In this document: positions 7,780 through 14,987 of the stretch, piece by piece | Numbering within the stretch: position 1 is the first letter of the stretch | How the letters are laid out: each line of letters opens with the position of its first letter | NCBI GenBank assembly: GCA_964518765.1 | Contig: CAZFJC010000014.1 | Location: forward strand, 17,759 to 81,758 | From: CAZPNX01 sp964518765 | GTDB taxonomy: Bacteria; Edwardsbacteria; AC1; EtOH8 | DNA length: 64,000 bases | Reading direction: 5' to 3' | Position numbers and translations under genes: made by a program | The notes under the pieces: model-generated | What the model was told of the DNA's origin: nothing | Databases searched by the model: none | Seen by the model: only the letters and a program-made list of their open reading frames with translations

Positions 7780-8268
7780 CTACTCCCGCTTGCCCAGCTC
7801 CTTGTCCACCTGCATCAGCGCCCCCTTGGACTCGGCCGCCATCTTCAGCCTTTCGACGATGGCCAGGGTCTGGGCCTCCTCCTCCACCTGCTCGTTGACG
7901 AACCAGTGGCACATCACCGCTGCGGCGTGGTCGCCCTCTTTCTGGGCCAGGTTGACGATGTCATAGATCATCCCGGTCACCTTCTGCTCGTGTCCGTAGG
8001 CCGCCTCGAACACCGCCAGCGGCGACTTCCATTCCTTGGGCGGGGCCTCGATGGCCCTCAGCTCTATCCTGGCCGAGCGCTCCTCCAGGTGGTGATAGAA
8101 CCTCATGGCGTGCTCGGTCTCCTCCTTGGCCTGGAGCTTGAGCCAATGTGCCATGCCCGGCAGGTTCTGGTCGTTGCACCAGACGGCCATGGCCAGGTAG
8201 AGGTAGGCCGAGTAGAGCTCGGCCTGGATCTGCTTGTTGATGATTTCCTGGACGGACGGCTTCATCAT
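7780..8268 (-). CDS. ftnA: Ferritin (non-heme, FtnA-like)
   Basis: A 162-residue four-helix ferritin that stores iron and oxidises Fe(II) at a ferroxidase centre. Ligand-bearing segments are QIQAELYSAYLYLAMAVW (Glu of helix A), KEETEHAMRFYHHLEERS (the E-x-x-H pair of helix B), and CHWFVNEQVEEEAQTLAIVERL (helix C/D Glu and Gln). The length fits prokaryotic ferritin rather than bacterioferritin; I see no heme-ligand Met in place. It starts at tandem ATGs behind AGGAG. It is the last gene of the flavodiiron-rubredoxin-flavin reductase group, which suggests iron sequestration as part of oxidative-stress defence. Confidence 0.95.
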   Translation of the reverse strand: MMKPSVQEIINKQIQAELYSAYLYLAMAVWCNDQNLPGMAHWLKLQAKEETEHAMRFYHHLEERSARIELRAIEAPPKEWKSPLAVFEAAYGHEQKVTGMIYDIVNLAQKEGDHAAAVMCHWFVNEQVEEEAQTLAIVERLKMAAESKGALMQVDKELGKRE

Positions 8269-8362
8269 GGTGGGGATCTCCTTTATATCTGTTATCTTAT
8301 CTTAATTCTCTGTCACCCTGAGAAAGGCTCCCTGCCTTGCTGGCTGAAGGGTGGACTCGACA

Positions 8363-8408
8363 TGTCATCCTTCAGCTTGTCAGGCGATGGAGGGCCCTCA
8401 GGATGACA
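8363..8408. repeat. Inverted repeat of the GTCATCC type behind the flavodiiron gene
   Basis: TGTCATCC (8363-8370) and GGATGACA (8401-8408) are exact inverted arms. They enclose a 30-base centre that itself contains CTTCAGCTTGTCAGG. A further partial copy, TGTCACCCTGAG, lies at about 8311-8322. The element fills most of the 148-bp gap between the flavodiiron stop and ferritin. It could act as a 3' end stabiliser or terminator but lacks a U-run. Confidence 0.5.
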
Positions 8409-8416
8409 TCGGGCTG

Positions 8417-9595
8417 TTAGACAATCCCGATCCTCTTGTGCCTTTCCAATATCGCGTCCGCCAGCTTATCCAGCGAGGCGAAGTCCTCCTCCCGCGGCGC
8501 CCCCTTGATGTACACCGGCTCCAGCATCTCGGCCTTGAGGTTGGCCAAAAGAGACTTGATCGTCTCCGGGGCCTTGGTCCCCCAGCCGTAGGAGCCGATG
8601 AGCGAGAGAAAGCGGGTCTTGGGACGCAGCGCCCCAACCAGGGCCGCGGCGTACAGGCCCTTGGGGTGCGGCCCCACTAGGGCAGTGGATGCCCCCAGGA
8701 CCACCGTGGCCGCGTCCACCAGAGCCGAGGCCAGCTCGCCCAGGTCGGCCACGGTCAGGTTGAACGGTTTGACCTCCACGCCCCGGGCTATCAGGGCGTC
8801 TGTCAGATGATAGGCCATGGCCTCGGTGCTGCCGTGCATGGACACCCAGGGCAGGACTACTATGTTCTTTACCTTATCCGACGACCACTCCCGGTAGGCA
8901 TCCATGATGAAGAACGGTCTTTTATGAATGGGTCCGTGGCTGGGGCAGATGAGCTCGGGGGATAGCGCCTCGATCCTGTCCAAATACTTGGGCTGGGAGG
9001 TCCGGAAGGGCATCATGATCTCTGCGTAGTAGCGCCGTGCTCCGGCCAGCACCTCGTCCTTGTCCGCATAGAGCGACGAGGTCGCCAGGTGAGAGCCCAG
9101 GAAGTCGCAGGTGAAGAGTATCTTCTCCTCCCTGAGCCAGGTGAACTGGGTCTCGGGCCAGTGCACCCAGGGCGCCAGGATGAACTCCAGGCTGAGCCCG
9201 CCCAGGTCAAGCCTCTCGCCCTCGGCCAGAACCAGAAACTTTTCGTCGGCGATGTGCAGGTGGTCCTTCAAAAGGTCGCGGCACTTGGCGTTTGTGGCCA
9301 CCTTGGCCTCGGGATATTTATCCAGCAAGGTCGGGATGGCCCCCGAGTGGTCCTGCTCGCAGTGGTTGGCCACGATGTAGTCCAGCTTTGAAACGCCCAA
9401 GGCCTTGAGGTTTTCCAGCAGCTCCGAACATTTTGTCGGATCGACCGCGTCGATCAGCGCATTCTTGGACGAACCATTGACCAGGTAGCTGTTGTAGCTG
9501 GTGCCCTGGGGGAGTGGGATCAGCTCGTCGAACAGCCGGCGGTCCCAGTCCTGGGCGCCGACCCAATAGACCTTTTCGCTTATATTACGATGCAT
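8417..9595 (-). CDS. Flavodiiron protein (FprA/Roo-type O2/NO reductase)
   Basis: A 392-residue A-type flavodiiron protein. The metallo-beta-lactamase domain (residues 1-245) carries the diiron ligands in NHCEQDHSGAIP (H-x-E-x-D-H), APWVHWPETQF, CDFLGSH and SHGPIH. The C-terminal flavodoxin domain starts at NIVVLPWVSMHGSTEAMAYHL (FMN phosphate loop) and contains LIGSYGWG. It reduces O2 to water or NO to N2O in the cytoplasm of anaerobes, with electrons from rubredoxin; the rubredoxin gene lies directly upstream. The start MHRNISEKVYWVG (ATG 9595) follows TTTAGGAAT. The frame continues upstream only through a repeat-like tract. Confidence 0.95.
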   Translation of the reverse strand: MHRNISEKVYWVGAQDWDRRLFDELIPLPQGTSYNSYLVNGSSKNALIDAVDPTKCSELLENLKALGVSKLDYIVANHCEQDHSGAIPTLLDKYPEAKVATNAKCRDLLKDHLHIADEKFLVLAEGERLDLGGLSLEFILAPWVHWPETQFTWLREEKILFTCDFLGSHLATSSLYADKDEVLAGARRYYAEIMMPFRTSQPKYLDRIEALSPELICPSHGPIHKRPFFIMDAYREWSSDKVKNIVVLPWVSMHGSTEAMAYHLTDALIARGVEVKPFNLTVADLGELASALVDAATVVLGASTALVGPHPKGLYAAALVGALRPKTRFLSLIGSYGWGTKAPETIKSLLANLKAEMLEPVYIKGAPREEDFASLDKLADAILERHKRIGIV

Positions 9596-9599
9596 TTTA

Positions 9600-9730
9600 T
9601 TCCTAAATTCGAAAACACGAAATCCAAAATCCGAAATCCGAAACAATATCAAAGGGTCCAAATCCTAATCTTCGGGACTTTACCTTTGACGCCTTATGTT
9701 TCGTATTTCGATATTCGGATTTCGTATTTA
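9600..9730. repeat. Facing AT-rich 'cgaaatccgaaatcc' low-complexity tracts
   Basis: Between rubredoxin and the flavodiiron gene there is a tract of repeated CGAAATCC/AAAATCCG words (9605-9644). Near 9699-9730 there is a complementary tract (GTTTCG, TATTTCGATATTCGG). Together they form a loose inverted pair about 130 bp long. Period and strand symmetry suggest a transcribed stem rather than coding sequence. Such tracts give the FRISDFGFRVFEF peptide when translated, a typical artefact. Confidence 0.55.
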
Positions 9731-9735
9731 CGTCA

Positions 9736-9897
9736 TCAGTCCTCTGGTTCGAAGGCGTCCTTGGCCGCCCCGCACACCGGACATACCCAGTCCTCGGGCA
9801 GTTTCTCGAAGGCGGTCCCGGCCGGGATGTTGCTCTCCGGGTCGCCCACCGCCGGGTCGTAGACGTAGCCGCAGACGGTGCAGGTGTACTTCTTCAT
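9736..9897 (-). CDS. Rubredoxin
   Basis: A 53-residue rubredoxin, a small iron protein that carries single electrons. Both iron-binding pairs are present: YTCTVCGYVYDP near the N-terminus and WVCPVCGAAKDAFEP near the C-terminus, with the usual GDPESNIPAGTAFEKLPEDW in between. It starts at an ATG at 9897 (MKKYTCTVCG) and ends in FEPED at 9736. It lies between the flavodiiron protein and a flavin reductase, so it is the expected electron donor to the flavodiiron protein. The gene is short but unmistakable. Confidence 0.97.
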   Translation of the reverse strand: MKKYTCTVCGYVYDPAVGDPESNIPAGTAFEKLPEDWVCPVCGAAKDAFEPED

Positions 9898-9929
9898 GGT
9901 CGTCCTCCCTGTTGGGACTTGTATGTTTG

Positions 9930-9989
9930 TTGGGACGGGCCGCGCCTATGGTTGAGACACGGCGCGTCTATGGTTGGGACATGATGTCC
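9930..9989. repeat. 22-bp tandem repeat, 2.7 units, in the rubredoxin leader
   Basis: Units begin at 9930, 9952 and 9974, with consensus TTGRGAC...CTATGG. The first two are full 22-bp copies and the third stops after TTGGGACATGATGTCC, which is itself nearly palindromic. The array lies about 35 bp upstream of the rubredoxin start and is transcribed with the operon. The rest of the gap (to 10083) has another inverted word pair, CTTCGGCC/GGCGAAG. Confidence 0.6.
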
Positions 9990-10083
9990 ACCCTACGCAG
10001 CCTTCGATTAATACTTGCTGCTTCGGCCAGCCTGCGCGGAGCCGAGCATTATTGGCTTCGGCACAGGCAGGCGAAGTAGGCCG

Positions 10084-10596
10084 TCATGTTCTTACGTTAA
10101 AGGTAGGAGCATTGGCCTGGGTCTTGCCGCCCTTCACCTGGTGATAGTAGTCGTAGGTCATAGGGGTTCCGGAGCCGATTATTTCTGCATCTGTCACCCG
10201 GCCGACGAACAGGGTGTGAGTCCCCAGGGGGATGGCCTGGGTAACCTCCAGGTCCAGCCAGCCCAGCGAGTGGTCGAGGATGACCGGGGTGCCGCTGGGA
10301 AGAACCCGGTGGCTGATGCCGGAGAACTTGTCCACCGACCGGCCGCACTTGAAGCCGAACAGGCCGATGAGTTTGAGCGGCGTCTCCTGGGACAGGATCG
10401 ACACCGAGAACCTCTTAGATTCGGACACCATCTCGTGGGTCAGGTTCTGGCAGTTGAGGCATACCGCCATCTGGGGCGGCTCGGCGGTGGCCTGGAAGAC
10501 GGTATTGGCTATTTGGCCGTTTAACCTGCCGCCCCTGTTGCTGGCCACCACGTACATCCCGTAGCTCAAGAGCCTGAACACCTTGGGGTCCGTCAC
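10084..10596 (-). CDS. Flavin reductase / flavoredoxin-like FMN-binding protein
   Basis: A 170-residue split-barrel flavoprotein of the flavin-reductase-like family. Typical segments are YVVASNRGGRLNGQIANTVFQATAEPPQMAVCLN (FMN-binding start), FSVSILSQETPLKLIGLFG and LFVGRVTDAEII. In Moorella the same domain is fused to rubredoxin (Hrb) and passes NAD(P)H electrons to FprA; here the two parts are separate neighbouring genes. The start is a GTG at 10596 overlapping the rpe stop (GTGA), behind AAGGAGG. Function is inferred from family and neighbours. Confidence 0.85.
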   Translation of the reverse strand: MTDPKVFRLLSYGMYVVASNRGGRLNGQIANTVFQATAEPPQMAVCLNCQNLTHEMVSESKRFSVSILSQETPLKLIGLFGFKCGRSVDKFSGISHRVLPSGTPVILDHSLGWLDLEVTQAIPLGTHTLFVGRVTDAEIIGSGTPMTYDYYHQVKGGKTQANAPTFNVRT

Positions 10597-11243
10597 TTCA
10601 CCTCCTTCAGAAAGCGTACCATCTCCGCCTTGTCCGGCACCTTGAACACGGCCGCCCCGGCCACCAGCACCTCGGCCCCGGCCCTGACCGCCTCCCCGGC
10701 CGTCTCCCGGTTGATGCCGCCGTCGATGGCGATCTCGGCCCGATGTTTTCCAGCCTGCTTGAGCTCGCGCAGCCTCCGCACCTTGTCCAGCGTCTTCGGC
10801 ATGAATTCCTGCCCCCCAAAGCCGGGGTTGACGCTCATCACCAGCACCTGGTCGGCCTGCGCCAGGTACGGCTCGACGGCCTCCGTCGGCGTCTCCGGGT
10901 TCAGCGAGAAACCGGCTCTTACCCCCAGCTTCCTCAGCTCCGCGAGGGCCTGGGGCAGGTCCTCCACCGCCTCCTGGTGGACCACCAGCAGGTCGGCCCC
11001 GGCCGCGGCGAAACGGGGCGCCAGCTTCAGGGGCTCGACGATCATCAGGTGGACGTCCAGCGGCAGGCCGGTCATCCGGTTGACCGCCTCCACCACCAGG
11101 GGTCCGAACGTCAGGTTGGGCACGAAGCGCCCGTCCATCACGTCCAGGTGCAGCAGGTCGGCCCCGGCCCGCTCCACCTCGGCTATCTCCTGGCCCAGCC
11201 GGGCGAAGTCGGCCGAAAGCAGGGAGGGCGCTACCTTGGCCAT
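10593..11243 (-). CDS. rpe: Ribulose-phosphate 3-epimerase
   Basis: A 216-residue TIM-barrel enzyme interconverting ribulose-5-phosphate and xylulose-5-phosphate. Signature segments are APSLLSADFARLGQEI, DLLHLDVMDGRFVPNLTFGP (catalytic Asp and metal His region), LDVHLMIVEP, VLVMSVNPGFGGQEFMPKTLDKVRRLREL and AIDGGINRETAGEAVRAGAEVLVAGAAVF. Length is normal. It follows the PASTA genes after about 135 bp of repeat-like sequence and is translationally coupled to the flavin reductase downstream. Confidence 0.97.
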   Translation of the reverse strand: MAKVAPSLLSADFARLGQEIAEVERAGADLLHLDVMDGRFVPNLTFGPLVVEAVNRMTGLPLDVHLMIVEPLKLAPRFAAAGADLLVVHQEAVEDLPQALAELRKLGVRAGFSLNPETPTEAVEPYLAQADQVLVMSVNPGFGGQEFMPKTLDKVRRLRELKQAGKHRAEIAIDGGINRETAGEAVRAGAEVLVAGAAVFKVPDKAEMVRFLKEVK

Positions 11244-11378
11244 GGTTCAGCCTATAATTAAAATCCCGCCAGACACGCTATGACACGAAAAAGACTCGCT
11301 GACGCCCTTTTTTGTTAAAAGGGACGCCGGTTTTGGTTTCGCATCATTCGCGCCTTTCGCGGGTGGTGTAAGGAACGG

Positions 11379-12125
11379 TCAGTTGCTGCTGACCGCCAGG
11401 TTGACGGTGTCGCCGCGCTTGACCACGAAGCCCGGCTGGGGGGCCTGCATGACGATGGTGCCCGGCTCCAGCGACTGGCCGGGGACGTACTTGACCTCGC
11501 CTATGATCAGGCCCTGGGCCACTAGCTGTCCCTGGTGCTCGGCCAGCTTCTTGCCCACCAGGTCCGGCATCAGCATCTTGCCCTCGGTCGGCCCCTTGCT
11601 GACCGTTATCCGGACGGCCCCACCCCGCTCCAGCTTGACCCCGGCCTCTGGCACCGAACTGATGACGCAGCCGTGGGCGATGGAGTCGCTGGCCAGGCTG
11701 TCGATGGCCTCCACCAGCAGGCCGGTGCGGTCCAGCAGGTTGATGGCCCGGACCGTGGTCAGGCCGGCAAGATAGGGAACAGCTATCTTCTCAACACCCC
11801 GGCTGACGATCACCTTGACCGTCCGGCCCTTTTTGATCATCATCCTGGGCTCGGGCTCCTGGGCGATGACGGTGCTGTCCGGCTGCTCCGAGTGGTACTG
11901 CCAGCCTCCCAGGGCGATCTCCAGGCCCTTCTCCGCCAGCAGCTGGGCGGCCTTGGCATACTCCATTCCTTCCAGGTCAGGCACCTCCACCTCGGCCCCG
12001 TGCCTGACGAACAGCGGCATCAGCACGAAGTTGGCCAGCAGAAATCCGGCTAGGAATAGCCCGGCAACCCAGGCGACCGACCGCCACAGGGCCGGGTTCT
12101 TGGAGAGGAGGGCCTTCAGGCTCAT
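11379..12125 (-). CDS. Membrane-anchored PASTA-repeat protein (second of two)
   Basis: A 248-residue protein with one N-terminal membrane helix (residues about 15-38, WVAGLFLAGFLLANFVLMPL) and three PASTA domains outside the cytoplasm. They start at VEVPDLEGMEYAKAAQLLAEKGL, IAVPYLAGLTTVRAINLLDRTGL and MLMPDLVGKKLAEHQGQLVAQGL; each ends in an xxxVNLxVS-type strand. PASTA domains bind peptidoglycan fragments in Ser/Thr kinases and PBPs. No kinase or transpeptidase domain is present. It overlaps the first PASTA gene by four bases, so the pair is probably made together. Cell-wall sensing or binding is inferred. Confidence 0.85.
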   Translation of the reverse strand: MSLKALLSKNPALWRSVAWVAGLFLAGFLLANFVLMPLFVRHGAEVEVPDLEGMEYAKAAQLLAEKGLEIALGGWQYHSEQPDSTVIAQEPEPRMMIKKGRTVKVIVSRGVEKIAVPYLAGLTTVRAINLLDRTGLLVEAIDSLASDSIAHGCVISSVPEAGVKLERGGAVRITVSKGPTEGKMLMPDLVGKKLAEHQGQLVAQGLIIGEVKYVPGQSLEPGTIVMQAPQPGFVVKRGDTVNLAVSSN

Positions 12126-12859
12126 TCCGGTTCTATATCGGTGGAGACCCAGATGTTGACGTTGGAGCCCTTGGCCGCCTTGGAGCCCGGCTGCGGATCC
12201 TGCCTCAGCACGATGCCTGGGTCGTTCTCCTCATCGAAAATATAACGGATGTTGCCCACGTTGAGCCCGGCCTGCTTGATCATGTCCTGGGCCCGGGTGC
12301 GCCCCCAGCCCTTGACCGCCGGCACCGCCACCTCGCCGGCACCGGCGCTGACTGTCAGATTCACCGGCACCTCTCGCGAGGCCTGGGCGCCGAAGGGTGG
12401 AAGGCTGGCGATGACCGCGTCCTTCTCCACCGAGTCAGACGGCTGCATGATCACCTGCCCCAGCTTTAGGCCGGCCTGCTGTAGCAGCACCGTGGCCTGG
12501 GCCAGCGGCACGCCGCGCATCATGGGGACGGTACCCCCGGCGCTGTTGGGCCACACCTTGACCATCGACCCTCGACGGTACCTGACGCCCGGCACCGGGT
12601 CCTGTTTGCTGACGGCGCCATCCGGCACCCCGGGGTCGCTGATCGGGTCCTCTAGGTAAACCCTGAAACCCCGGCCCTCGAGGATGGATTTGGCTATCTC
12701 CACCTTCTTCCCGCTGACGTCCGGCACCTCGGACATCTCGAGCATCGGCTGGATGAAAGCCCAGAAGAGGATGGAGAACACCAGGCCGCCGATGCTGCCG
12801 GCCACCACCGCCCAGACGATCCCCTTGCCCTTGCCTCCGGTCTCTTCGTAGATAGGCAT
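12122..12859 (-). CDS. Membrane-anchored PASTA-repeat protein (first of two)
   Basis: A 245-residue paralogue of the next gene. A short basic N-terminus precedes one membrane helix (residues about 14-38, IVWAVVAGSIGGLVFSILFWAFI). Three PASTA repeats follow, starting SEVPDVSGKKVEIAKSILEGRGF, GTVPMMRGVPLAQATVLLQQAGL and VAVPAVKGWGRTRAQDMIKQAGL. The ATG at 12859 follows GGGGGAAG. It stands 15 bp after rsmB. As with its partner, no kinase domain is fused; a kinase elsewhere in the genome could use them, but none is seen here. Confidence 0.85.
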   Translation of the reverse strand: MPIYEETGGKGKGIVWAVVAGSIGGLVFSILFWAFIQPMLEMSEVPDVSGKKVEIAKSILEGRGFRVYLEDPISDPGVPDGAVSKQDPVPGVRYRRGSMVKVWPNSAGGTVPMMRGVPLAQATVLLQQAGLKLGQVIMQPSDSVEKDAVIASLPPFGAQASREVPVNLTVSAGAGEVAVPAVKGWGRTRAQDMIKQAGLNVGNIRYIFDEENDPGIVLRQDPQPGSKAAKGSNVNIWVSTDIEPE

Positions 12860-12874
12860 AGTCTTCCCCCATAT

Positions 12875-14197
12875 TTATTGCGTTCTTCTTGTTAGCCTGG
12901 CAGCGAAAGCCCCGTCCGTGCCCAGCCGGTGGGGCCAAACCTCCAGCATCCCGCCTGTTACTGCCGCTTGGGGCAAGCGGCCCTCGGCGGGATCGAGGAT
13001 GAAATCAGGATGGCTCTCCAGGAATCTGGCCACCTGTTCCTGGTTCTCCTCGGATGTCAGGGTGCAGGTGGCGTAGACCAGGGCGCCGCCGGGCCTCACC
13101 CAGTGGGAGGCAACCTCCAGCAGGCGCGCCTGCAGCCCGGCCAACCGGACGATGTCCTCCTCGTTGACCCTCCAGCGGAGATCAAGCCTGCGCCTGAGCA
13201 CCCCCAAGCCGCTGCAGGGAGCGTCCACCAGCACCGAATCGAACTGGCAACGAAAAGGGGGCATCAGCCCGTCGCCGCACAGTGGCAGGACGTTGCCCAA
13301 ACCCAGCCTGGTTGCGTTCTGGCGGACCAGCTTCAGACGGGACCAGCTGGTGTCCGCCGCCGCCACCGTGATGTCGGGGCCGCGGCTGGCCGCCCAACAG
13401 GCCTTGCCTCCAGGCGCCGCGCAGACATCAAGAATCGTCTGTCCCGGCCTCGGATCCATCAAAAGTCCCACCAGTTGGGCGGCTGTGTCCTGTAGATAGA
13501 AATGCCCCGATGCGAACAGCCGATGGCCGAAGATCCCGGCCGGCCTCCCCAGCTCCACCGCGTCCGGCAGGAGATGATGGGGCCTGGGCTGGAAGCCGCC
13601 AGACTCAAGCTCGGATATCAGCCGATCTCGATCTATCCTTAAAGGATTGGCCCAAAGAAGGATAGGCGCCGGCTTGTTGTCGAACTCAAGCAGCTCGGCC
13701 GTTTCCTTGAGACCCAGACTATCCCGCCATCTCCGGACCAGCCATTCTGGGTGCGACCAGGCGATGGCCAAGTCCTTAAGGGGATCTCCGGTGGAGGGTT
13801 TGAATCCCCGGGGGCGTTTTTTAATTATATCCCTCAGCACCGCGTTTGTCAAGCCGACGATCCCCTTACGGGCGAAACGCTTGCTGAGGCGGACGCTTCC
13901 GTCCACGACCGCGTAATCCGGCACCCGGTCCATCAAACAAAGCTGGCAGGCGCCCAGCCTGAGGATGTTGGCCTCGGCAGTTGAAAGCGACGCCATCCCC
14001 TTTTTCAGGGAGCCGTCAAGCATCCAGTCGAGCAGGCTGCGGTTGCGCAGCACGCCGGCCACCAGCTCCCTGGCCAGGGCCCGGTCCTCGGGGGAGAGGC
14101 CGGCCCGTTCGAACTCGTCCCTGATGAGGACGTCGCTCAATCCCCGGCCGCTATCCGCCTTAACCAGGACGCGCAGGGCCAGCTCCCGGGCGTTCAT
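12875..14197 (-). CDS. rsmB: 16S rRNA (cytosine-C5)-methyltransferase RsmB (Sun/Fmu)
   Basis: A 440-residue enzyme with an N-terminal NusB-like RNA-binding domain (residues 1-140, ARELALRVLVKADSGRGLSDVLI and LRLGACQLCLMDRVPDYAVVDGSVRL). The C-terminal Rossmann methyltransferase has the SAM loop DVCAAPGGKACWAAS, the motif IV catalytic DAPCSGLGVLRRR and the motif VI cysteine YATCTLTSEENQEQV. It modifies C967 of 16S rRNA by E. coli numbering. Its ATG overlaps the DUF116 stop (ATGA). The fmt-DUF116-rsmB-PASTA order suggests one operon. Confidence 0.94.
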   Translation of the reverse strand: MNARELALRVLVKADSGRGLSDVLIRDEFERAGLSPEDRALARELVAGVLRNRSLLDWMLDGSLKKGMASLSTAEANILRLGACQLCLMDRVPDYAVVDGSVRLSKRFARKGIVGLTNAVLRDIIKKRPRGFKPSTGDPLKDLAIAWSHPEWLVRRWRDSLGLKETAELLEFDNKPAPILLWANPLRIDRDRLISELESGGFQPRPHHLLPDAVELGRPAGIFGHRLFASGHFYLQDTAAQLVGLLMDPRPGQTILDVCAAPGGKACWAASRGPDITVAAADTSWSRLKLVRQNATRLGLGNVLPLCGDGLMPPFRCQFDSVLVDAPCSGLGVLRRRLDLRWRVNEEDIVRLAGLQARLLEVASHWVRPGGALVYATCTLTSEENQEQVARFLESHPDFILDPAEGRLPQAAVTGGMLEVWPHRLGTDGAFAARLTRRTQ

Positions 14198-14880
14198 CCG
14201 ATCTCCCGGCCCAACAGCAGGGACAGGCCCCTTTTAAGCAAGGAGATGTCGACGGTGGTATCTCGGCAGGGCCCGTAGGGGCGCTGGTTGAGCACCCCAT
14301 AGACCGGTATAGGGTAGGCGTCCTGGATGCCGGAGACCAGGTCGCGCTCGCAGGCCACCGCCAGGATGGCTGAGGGATTTATCTCCCCTATCAGCCGGCG
14401 GGCCAGGGTGCCTCCGGTGGCCACCACCATGGCGATTCCGTGTTCCCTGGAGATCTTGGCCAGCTCGGCCAGCTGGCACCGGCCGCAGCCCAGGCAGTTG
14501 GCGATATTCGCGGTCACCTTATGGCGGCAATCGGACTGCTGCAGGCAGTGGGGCAGCAGCAGCAGCACCGGACCCGGCTTCAGACGGCACCTGGCAGCGC
14601 GCACCAGGGCGTTGTTGACCGCCACGAACGATTCGCCGATGCGCTCCCGCCCCAGGCCCAGCAGGAAACCCAACAGCAGGTTGATGGGATAGAGGACCCT
14701 GACCGTCACCTGCTTCTTGCCATGGGGAAATAGCAGGTCAACCTCGGCCAGGGCGGAGACGACGATCAGGGTTAGGCCTCCTCCCACCACCAGCAGAAAA
14801 ACGGCGGCCAGGCCGTAGACGGCCCACACTGCCCAGTCGCCCAAAAGTAAAAGCCTGGGCTGGACCAGCCATAGTAGCAC
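14194..14880 (-). CDS. DUF116 membrane protein, Cys-rich; start uncertain
   Basis: At least 228 residues. One or two N-terminal membrane helices (DWAVWAVYGLAAVFLLVVGGGL is clear) are followed by a cytoplasmic domain. That domain carries HCLQQSDCRHKV and NCLGCGRCQLAELAKISREHGI, a cysteine set resembling a metal or Fe-S site, then VVATGGTLARRLIGEI and VACERDLVSGI. These are hallmarks of DUF116, whose function is unknown. The only standard start is a GTG at 14880. However, the same frame stays open and strongly hydrophobic upstream to about 14935 (LFLGLSVVSLLLLLAALAV), as expected for a missing first membrane helix, with no ATG, GTG or TTG there. Confidence 0.8.
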   Translation of the reverse strand: MLLWLVQPRLLLLGDWAVWAVYGLAAVFLLVVGGGLTLIVVSALAEVDLLFPHGKKQVTVRVLYPINLLLGFLLGLGRERIGESFVAVNNALVRAARCRLKPGPVLLLLPHCLQQSDCRHKVTANIANCLGCGRCQLAELAKISREHGIAMVVATGGTLARRLIGEINPSAILAVACERDLVSGIQDAYPIPVYGVLNQRPYGPCRDTTVDISLLKRGLSLLLGREIG

Positions 14881-14987
14881 GGCCAGTGCTGCCAGCAGCA
14901 GCAGGAGGCTAACGACCGACAGGCCCAGGAAAAGCCCCCGGGACTCGCCCGGACCGGCACCGCCTTTTATTATATGCTCACGGCTGC

